Assembly: GCA_034437895.1 (NCBI GenBank)
Contig: DAOTTO010000500.1
Span: 1 to 7,022, forward strand
Direction of reading: 5' to 3'
Length of the DNA stretch: 7,022 nt
DNA from: JANRLJ01 sp034437895
Lineage (GTDB): Bacteria; Chloroflexota; Anaerolineae; Aggregatilineales; Phototrophicaceae
Shown: positions 5,554 to 7,022 of the stretch, in pieces
Numbering within the stretch: position 1 is the first letter of the stretch
How the letters are laid out: the number at the start of each line of letters is the position of its first letter
Position numbers and translations under genes: made by a program
The notes under the pieces: model-generated
The model's input: the letters and a program-made list of their open reading frames with translations, nothing else
Database searches by the model: none
Told to the model about the DNA's origin: nothing

Positions 5554-7022
5554 ATGTTCAACACTAACTATAGTTCCGATTGGCTCACTGCTACCGCGCT
5601 TTCCCGCCCGGCGCATCTTGCATTAATCGCCGATGGGGAACAATACACCTTTGCTGAATTAAATGGGCTTGTCGAAAAGATGGCGCATCGACTCAAGGCT
5701 GTCGGCATAGAGCGCGGCACACTGGCGGCGATTCTGCTGCCCAACTGCGCCGATTTTGTCATTGTGATTCACGCGCTGGCACGTTTGGGCGCGATTTTAA
5801 TCCCGCTGAATATCCGCCTGACGAGCGACGAATTGCGCTGGCAGCTTGAGCAAACCCGCTGCAAAGTGTTGATTTACGGCGCGGCAACCGAGCAGACCAC
5901 CGCTTCATTGTCCGATGTCGTGGGCGTGTCGTTTGCGATTAATGCTGCTCCTAACGAGACAAAATTTAAACGCCGTCCAACGCCGCTTGTAGGTGGTGAA
6001 TCGTTCCAAATGGACGGTATCGACTTTAACGCACTGCAATCCATCGTCTTTACCTCCGGCACGACAGGCCATCCTAAAGGCGCGGCGCTGACGTGGAGCA
6101 ATCATTTTTGGAGCGCAACTGCTTCCGCATTTAGACTCGGTCTGATGCCGGATGATCGCTGGCTGTGCTGTCTGCCGCTGTATCACGTTGGCGGATTGGC
6201 GATTATCCTACGGGCGAGTTTGTATGGAATGACAATCGTCTTGCACAACGGATTCGATTTAGAGGCAATTGTCGAGTCGTTGCATCAAAATCGCGTGACG
6301 ATGATTTCTCTCGTTCCGACAATGCTTTATCGCCTACTCAATGCCGAGATGACTTTCCCCGACTCGCTGCGGTTGGTGTTATTGGGTGGTGCGGCGGCAG
6401 ATTCGACCTTAATCGAGCGCTGCCAAGCCCTAAATATTCCCGTCGCGCCAACCTACGGACTCAGTGAAGCCTGTTCGCAAGTGGCGACGATGCTCCCTGA
6501 CGAAGCCTATCGCAAACCCGGTTCAGTCGGTAAGCCGCTGACTTTTACATCTGTGCGAATTGTGGGCGAAAACGGCGCATCGCTGCCAACGGGTGAATAT
6601 GGAGAAGTGGTCATTTCAGGATCAACCGTTTTCGCGGGCTACTACAACAATCCCGAAGCCACAGCTAAAACGCTGCGAAATGGTGAACTTTACACGGGCG
6701 ACATCGGCTATCTGGATGAAGATGGCGATCTGTGGCTCGTTCAGCGCCGCAGTGATTTGATCGTCAGCGGCGGCGAAAATATTTATCCGGTGGAAATTGA
6801 GCGCGTCTTGCGTGAGCATCCTGCCGTCGCGGAGGTGTGTGTCGTCGGCATCCCCAATCCCGAATGGGGTCAGCAGGTGGCAGCGGCAATTGTGTTGAAA
6901 ACAAACGCACAAGTGACCAGCGAGGAGCTAATGCTGTTCAGCCGTCAGCACCTCGCCGGCTATAAACAACCGCGCCTGATTAAGTTTGTAGACTCACTAC
7001 CGCAAACCGCCTCTGGCAAAAT
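5554..7022 (+). CDS. menE: o-Succinylbenzoate-CoA ligase (MenE), C-terminal tip cut by window edge
   Basis: This is an adenylate-forming acyl-CoA synthetase that activates o-succinylbenzoate to its CoA thioester in menaquinone synthesis, in the cytoplasm. The visible part has 489 full codons, close to the usual full MenE length. Core motifs appear in order: the P-loop FTSGTTGHPKG (166-176), LPLYHVGGLAIILRASLYGM (207-226), YGLSEACSQV (301-310), YTGDIGYLDEDG (380-391) and RRSDLIVSGGENIYPVEIE (398-416). The second and third are what favour MenE over a generic fatty-acyl-CoA ligase, since MenE proteins typically carry LPLxHxxGLxIxxR and YGxTExCSQ. The window stops inside the A10 motif PQTASGK, whose lysine (K489) is catalytic. 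ATG at 5554 has no strong Shine-Dalgarno site. An in-frame CTG at 5533 is possible but less likely. No other men gene is visible, so the pathway assignment rests on this protein's motifs. Confidence 0.86.
   Translation, partial: MFNTNYSSDWLTATALSRPAHLALIADGEQYTFAELNGLVEKMAHRLKAVGIERGTLAAILLPNCADFVIVIHALARLGAILIPLNIRLTSDELRWQLEQTRCKVLIYGAATEQTTASLSDVVGVSFAINAAPNETKFKRRPTPLVGGESFQMDGIDFNALQSIVFTSGTTGHPKGAALTWSNHFWSATASAFRLGLMPDDRWLCCLPLYHVGGLAIILRASLYGMTIVLHNGFDLEAIVESLHQNRVTMISLVPTMLYRLLNAEMTFPDSLRLVLLGGAAADSTLIERCQALNIPVAPTYGLSEACSQVATMLPDEAYRKPGSVGKPLTFTSVRIVGENGASLPTGEYGEVVISGSTVFAGYYNNPEATAKTLRNGELYTGDIGYLDEDGDLWLVQRRSDLIVSGGENIYPVEIERVLREHPAVAEVCVVGIPNPEWGQQVAAAIVLKTNAQVTSEELMLFSRQHLAGYKQPRLIKFVDSLPQTASGK

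Noticed and set aside
6622..6912. 96-codon minus-strand open frame
   Set aside because: It is antisense to the MenE A7-A8 motifs and its translation resembles no known family.
5554..7022. Generic fatty-acyl-CoA or long-chain ligase instead of MenE
   Set aside because: The YGLSEACSQV and LPLYHVGGLAIILR segments and the short overall length fit MenE better. Without other men genes in view a small doubt remains.
1..7022. Mobile element, CRISPR array, tRNA or phage-like content
   Set aside because: I saw no transposase, integrase, long terminal inverted repeats, spaced direct repeats or cloverleaf-like sequence on either strand.

Overview
This window looks like chromosomal DNA from a free-living bacterium of moderate GC content. 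It has one long leftward (minus-strand) gene block and one divergent rightward gene. The mix of genes fits Chloroflexota (Anaerolineae and relatives): a secreted clostripain-type C11 peptidase, an ECF sigma factor with an RskA-type anti-sigma factor, a secreted beta-propeller protein and a menaquinone-pathway acyl-CoA ligase. That placement is inferred from gene content and general protein character, not from a marker gene, so it is only moderately likely. I saw no mobile element, CRISPR array, tRNA or rRNA.

Layout on the minus strand, in transcription order from right to left: a TIGR01777/YfcH-type NAD(P)-binding epimerase-like protein (5336 to 4386); a secreted 452-residue protein of unknown function that overlaps it by one base (4386 to 3028); an ECF sigma factor 10 bases further on (3017 to 2442); a membrane-anchored RskA-type anti-sigma factor after 72 bases (2369 to 1575); and, after 90 bases, an exported C11 cysteine peptidase whose C-terminus lies outside the window (1484 to the left edge). 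On the plus strand, starting at 5554, is a MenE-type o-succinylbenzoate-CoA ligase. It runs off the right edge exactly at its catalytic lysine motif. The 217-base region between the two outward-reading genes (5337-5553) must carry promoters for both directions and contains a clear 17-base dyad.

The most interesting aspect is the leftward block. The spacing suggests that the epimerase, secreted protein and sigma factor are co-transcribed, with the anti-sigma factor following. The sigma/anti-sigma pair is a standard transmembrane signalling module. Here it is flanked by an exported propeller protein of unknown function and an exported protease. One reading, which is inference only, is an envelope-signalling unit in which a secreted sensor and a secreted protease feed into, or are outputs of, the sigma factor. 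Nothing in the sequence proves this link, and each component belongs to or resembles a known family.
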